A DNA stretch of 10,405 nucleotides. Source: Thermoleophilia bacterium (GTDB lineage: Bacteria; Actinomycetota; Thermoleophilia; Gaiellales; Gaiellaceae). A program made the position numbers and the translations under genes. The notes below the pieces were generated by a model, which did not search any database, was not told where the DNA came from, and was given only the letters and a program-made list of their open reading frames with translations. This document shows, one piece after another, positions 7,532 through 10,405 of this stretch. Where the stretch lies: contig JAICLM010000062.1 in the NCBI GenBank assembly GCA_025927435.1, positions 1 through 10,405 on the forward strand, in the 5' to 3' direction. Each line of letters begins with the position of its first letter. Within the stretch, counting starts at the first letter, position 1.

Positions 7532-8941
7532 ATGCCCATCGATCGCCGGACGAAGATCGTGGCGACGCTCGGACCGGCCTCTGAGTCGCGGGAGCGCCTG
7601 CGTGCGCTGATCGCGGCCGGGGTCGACGCCGTCCGCTTCAACCTCTCGCACGGCACGCACGAGGGGCACTCCGAGCGCGCCTGGCTCGTGCGCGAGATCG
7701 CGGCCGAGATCGGCCGCCCGGTCGCGCTCATCGCCGACCTGCAGGGGCCGAAGCTGCGGATCGGCGAGCTGGCCGAGCCGGTCGTGCTTCATACGGGCGA
7801 CCGCGTCGAGGTCTGTTCGCAGGAGGCTGCGACCGACGGCCAGCTGCCGATCGCGCCCGCGGTGATCGGGGACGTGCTCGAGCCGGGCCACGAGGTGCTG
7901 ATCGACGACGGGCTCGTCCGGCTGCGAGTCGACGAGGTGGAAGCAGGGCGCGCCTCGTGCGCCGTCGTCGTCGGCGGCCTCGTCAGCTCGCACAAGGGCG
8001 TGAACCTCCCCGGCGTGCCCGTGCCCATTCCGTCGCTCACGAGGAAGGACCTCGCCGATCTGGAGTGGGCGGTGGAGACCGGCGTGGACTTCGTCGCGCT
8101 TTCCTTCATCCGCTCGCCGGCCGACGTCCGCGACCTGCGGGCGCTGCTCACGCAGGCCGGCTCGCACGCGCACGTGATCGCCAAGATCGAGAAGTCGGAG
8201 GCGGTCGACGTCCTCGACGAGGTGCTGGCCGAGACCGACGCGGTGATGGTTGCGCGCGGCGACCTCGGGGTCGAGATCGGGCCCGCGCTCGTGCCACTCG
8301 TGCAGAAGCGGATCATCCACAAGGCGCTCGAGCGCGGGAAGCCCGTGATCACGGCCACCCAGATGCTCGAGACGATGGTGCATTCGCCGGAGCCGACGCG
8401 CGCGGAGGCGAGCGACGTCGCGAACGCAATCCTCGACGGCACCTCCGCCGTGATGCTCTCGGGCGAGACGGCCGTCGGGGAGTACCCGGTCGAGGCGGTC
8501 GCGTACATGGACCGGATCGCGCGCGCGGTCGAGCCGAGCCTCGACTACCGGCACGAGCTCCCCGAGGCGCACGAGAACCCGACGATCGGCCAGGCGATGT
8601 CGAACGCCGCCTGCGATCTCGCCGAGGCGCTGCAGTCGAAGGCGATCCTCGTGCCGACCTTCACCGGCCGCACCGCCAACGCGGTCGCCCGGCTGCGGCC
8701 ACGGCGGCCGATCGTCGCGCTGACGCACGTCGACTGGGCTATGCGCCAGCTCGCGCTCGAGTGGGGGGTGACGCCGCTCCTGATCTCCGAGACGGGCAAC
8801 GTCGAGGATCTCTGGCGCCTCGCCGTCGAGGCGGCGCGCGAGGCCGGCATCGTCGAGAGCGGCGACGGGGTCGTGATCACGGCGGGAACCGCGGTCAACA
8901 TCCCCGGCACGACGAACGTCATCAAGGTCGACGTGGCGTAG
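7532..8941 (+). CDS. pyk: Pyruvate kinase
   Basis: Pyruvate kinase transfers phosphate from phosphoenolpyruvate to ADP, the final ATP-forming step of glycolysis. The protein has 469 residues, the usual bacterial length without an extra C-terminal domain. The barrel starts KIVATLGPAS and RFNLSHGTHEGH (35-46). DLQGPKLR (69-76) opens the B domain, which closes around SHKGVNLPG. Active-site residues are visible: K218 and E220 in AKIEK, D244 in MVARGDLGVE, and ITATQMLE (T276). SAVMLSGETAVGEYP follows, and the C-terminal allosteric-type domain ends at IPGTTNVIKVDVA. The ATG at 7532 is chosen because conserved sequence begins five residues later. An in-frame ATG at 7295 lies deep inside eno and is rejected. 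The gene follows eno by 13 bp with a candidate internal leaderless promoter. It is likely both read through from upstream and transcribed on its own. Confidence 0.98.
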   Translation: MPIDRRTKIVATLGPASESRERLRALIAAGVDAVRFNLSHGTHEGHSERAWLVREIAAEIGRPVALIADLQGPKLRIGELAEPVVLHTGDRVEVCSQEAATDGQLPIAPAVIGDVLEPGHEVLIDDGLVRLRVDEVEAGRASCAVVVGGLVSSHKGVNLPGVPVPIPSLTRKDLADLEWAVETGVDFVALSFIRSPADVRDLRALLTQAGSHAHVIAKIEKSEAVDVLDEVLAETDAVMVARGDLGVEIGPALVPLVQKRIIHKALERGKPVITATQMLETMVHSPEPTRAEASDVANAILDGTSAVMLSGETAVGEYPVEAVAYMDRIARAVEPSLDYRHELPEAHENPTIGQAMSNAACDLAEALQSKAILVPTFTGRTANAVARLRPRRPIVALTHVDWAMRQLALEWGVTPLLISETGNVEDLWRLAVEAAREAGIVESGDGVVITAGTAVNIPGTTNVIKVDVA

Positions 8942-8942
8942 C

Positions 8943-8971
8943 TGGAATCCGCGGCGGTGTGGTCGTACCCT
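8943..8971 (+). promoter_or_regulatory. Predicted leaderless promoter of the cyclase-ATPase gene
   Basis: TACCCT (8966-8971) ends exactly 7 nt before the ATG at 8979, matching the arrangement before pyk. TGGAAT (8943-8948), a partial TTGACA match, lies 17 nt upstream of it, the standard spacer. There is no Shine-Dalgarno sequence in the 37-bp gap, so the mRNA probably begins at the start codon. Confidence 0.5.
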
Positions 8972-8978
8972 TCGGCGC

Positions 8979-10405
8979 ATGGGGGCCTGTCCGAGCTGTA
9001 GACGGGAGCTTCCGGGCGAGTTTCCGTTCTGCCCGTTCTGCGGCGCCGCGCTCTCGGCCGAGGCACCGGCACGGGAGGAGCGGAAGGTCGTCACCGTTCT
9101 GTTCTGCGATCTCGTCGGCTCGACGGCCCGCGCCGAACAGCTCGACCCCGAGGACGTTCGCGCACTCCTCTCGAACTATCACGCGCGGGTTCGCGAGCAG
9201 CTCGAGCGCTTCGGCGGGACGGTCGAAAAGTTCATCGGCGACGCCGTCGTCGCCTTGTTCGGCGCGCCGTTGGCACATGAGGACGACCCGGAGCGGGCGG
9301 TTCGGGCGGCTCTCGCGGTCCGCGACTGGGCGCGGGAGGAGCCGGATCTCCGGGTGCGCATAGGCGTCCACACCGGCGAGGCTCTGGTCGCGGTCGGCGC
9401 ACGACCGCACGAGGGCGAGGGGATGGCCTCCGGCGACGTCGTCAACACCGCGGCGCGGCTGCAGTCGGCGGCACCGGTCGACGGCATCCTGGTCGGCGAG
9501 CAGACGTTCCGCTCCACCGAGCGGACGATTGCGTATCGGCTCGCCGAGTCGGTGGTGGCGAAAGGGAAAGCGGAGCCGGTAGCCGCCTGGGAGGCGCTGG
9601 AGGCGCGCGCTCGTTTCGGTGTCGATGTCGTCCGACGTTCCGCCGCGCCGCTCGTGGGCCGTGACCGCGAAGTCGAGCTACTCGTTGCCGCTCTCGAACG
9701 AGCGGCCGGCGAGCGGACGCCGCAGCTCGTGACGCTCGTCGGGGTCCCCGGGATCGGCAAGAGCCGGCTCCTGGCGGAGCTGTTCCATGCGATCGAGCGC
9801 GGCGAGCGCCTCGTTACCTGGAGGCAGGGCCGCTCGCTGCCGTACGGCGAGGGCGTGAGCTTCTGGGCGGTGGGCGAGATGGTGAAAGCGCAGGCCGGCG
9901 TGCTCGAGACGGACTCCGAGGACGAGGCCGGCGAGAAGCTCGTTGCCGAGGTCGCACGATTGCTTCCGGACGAAGCGGAGGCGCGCTGGGTCGCATCGCA
10001 CCTCCGCCCGCTCGCCGGGCTCGCCGGCGACGGCGACGGCGGCAGTGGGGGCGACCGGCGAGGAGAGGCGTTCGCGGCGTGGCGTCGGTTCTTCGAGGCG
10101 CTCGCGGAGCAGCGGCCGCTCGTGCTCGTGTTCGAGGACCTGCACTGGGCGGACGACGGTCTCCTCGACTTCGTCGACCAGACGGCCGACCGGCTCGCCG
10201 ACCTCCCCGTCCTCCTCGTAGCCACTGCCCGGCCGGAGCTCCTCGCCCGTCGGCCGTCCTGGGGAGGCGGCAAGGCAAATGCGGTCACGCTTTCGCTCGC
10301 TCCGCTCTCCGACGACGAGACCACGCGGCTCGTGCACGCCTTGCTCGAGCGCTCGGTCCTCCCGGCGGAGGTACAGACCGCACTGCTCGAGCGCGCCGGC
10401 GGCAA
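8979..10405 (+). CDS. Zinc-ribbon / class III adenylate-guanylate cyclase / STAND-type ATPase fusion (C-terminus off the window)
   Basis: A large signalling protein; 475 residues are visible before the right edge, and relatives commonly exceed 900 with a C-terminal TPR-like region. Residues 1-25 form a small zinc ribbon with CPSC (4-7) and CPFC (18-21). Residues about 35-205 are a class III nucleotide cyclase domain: FCDLVGST with metal ligand D44, EKFIGDAVVALFG with K84 and metal ligand D88, RIGVHTGEA, and GDVVNTAARL with transition-state N156 and R160. From about 224 an AAA_16/STAND ATPase begins: LVGRDRE, Walker A GVPGIGKS (K261), and Walker B LVLVFEDLHWAD (D387). It probably makes a cyclic nucleotide and couples this to ATP-dependent conformational switching; the signal is unknown. 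The position matching the second substrate-specifying residue (usually Asp or Thr) appears to be M149. The ATG at 8979 is supported because it includes the full zinc ribbon and by the TACCCT-N7 promoter. Confidence 0.92.
   Translation, partial: MGACPSCRRELPGEFPFCPFCGAALSAEAPAREERKVVTVLFCDLVGSTARAEQLDPEDVRALLSNYHARVREQLERFGGTVEKFIGDAVVALFGAPLAHEDDPERAVRAALAVRDWAREEPDLRVRIGVHTGEALVAVGARPHEGEGMASGDVVNTAARLQSAAPVDGILVGEQTFRSTERTIAYRLAESVVAKGKAEPVAAWEALEARARFGVDVVRRSAAPLVGRDREVELLVAALERAAGERTPQLVTLVGVPGIGKSRLLAELFHAIERGERLVTWRQGRSLPYGEGVSFWAVGEMVKAQAGVLETDSEDEAGEKLVAEVARLLPDEAEARWVASHLRPLAGLAGDGDGGSGGDRRGEAFAAWRRFFEALAEQRPLVLVFEDLHWADDGLLDFVDQTADRLADLPVLLVATARPELLARRPSWGGGKANAVTLSLAPLSDDETTRLVHALLERSVLPAEVQTALLERAGG
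9024..9041 (+). repeat. Exact 9-bp tandem duplication encoding the second zinc knuckle
   Basis: CCGTTCTGC occurs twice head to tail, in frame, encoding Pro-Phe-Cys twice. It supplies both cysteines (C18 and C21) of the second half of the zinc ribbon. It may be a small in-frame duplication or simply convergent codon choice. Confidence 0.5.

Noticed and set aside
5926..7731. Long antisense frame under mazG, eno and pyk (601 codons)
   Set aside because: It crosses three confidently identified genes on the other strand and shows no recognisable domain, so it is a composition artefact.
8942..8978. Terminator between pyk and the cyclase-ATPase gene
   Set aside because: The 37-bp gap has no hairpin followed by a T-run, so read-through from pyk cannot be excluded.
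7391..9094. Long antisense frame under pyk (567 codons)
   Set aside because: Same reasoning: it shadows pyruvate kinase and has an Arg/Asp/His-rich composition with no motif.
9179..10405. Antisense open frame across the cyclase-ATPase gene
   Set aside because: The plus strand carries Walker A, Walker B and cyclase motifs here. The antisense product is Ser/Arg/Ala-rich with no domain.

Overview
This is a GC-rich, densely packed bacterial chromosome segment. It looks like a high-GC actinobacterium, and the gene content and order (mfd, a lipoprotein parvulin, mazG, eno, pyk) would fit the Thermoleophilia (Gaiellales/Solirubrobacterales). That placement is inference from style and gene order, not from a marker search. 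No stretch of 300 bases lacks a gene, and I see no tRNA, rRNA, CRISPR, insertion sequence or attachment site.

Layout. Positions 1-1047 (minus strand) hold the N-terminal 349 codons of a major facilitator (MFS) exporter that runs off the left edge. It is divergent from mfd (1121-4339, plus), the transcription-repair coupling factor. The 73-bp gap between them carries a perfect 20-bp palindrome (1093-1112) and overlapping divergent promoter elements. Downstream on the plus strand are a PrsA/SurA-like parvulin lipoprotein (4393-5439), mazG nucleotide pyrophosphohydrolase (5441-6256), enolase (6253-7518) and pyruvate kinase (7532-8941). A large multidomain protein follows (8979 to beyond the right edge): zinc ribbon, class III nucleotide cyclase and STAND/AAA-type ATPase.

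How the genes fit together. From mfd to pyk they are co-directional and nearly gapless, with a 1-bp gap before mazG and a 4-bp overlap between mazG and eno, so at least the foldase-mazG-eno block is probably one operon. Mfd and MazG both limit mutation: transcription-coupled repair and removal of non-canonical NTPs. Eno and Pyk are the last two steps of glycolysis. The foldase acts outside the membrane and its link to the others is genomic rather than functional.

The most useful new observation is regulatory. Three genes (MFS, pyk, cyclase-ATPase) lack a convincing Shine-Dalgarno sequence but have a TANNNT hexamer exactly 7 nt before the start codon, which suggests leaderless transcripts. In contrast, eno has a strong Shine-Dalgarno (AAGGAGG). 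I found no clear novel system. The window is mostly housekeeping, and the candidates for follow-up are the mfd/MFS palindrome, the leaderless promoter pattern, the cysteine pairs in the foldase and the unusual substrate-pocket residue in the cyclase.
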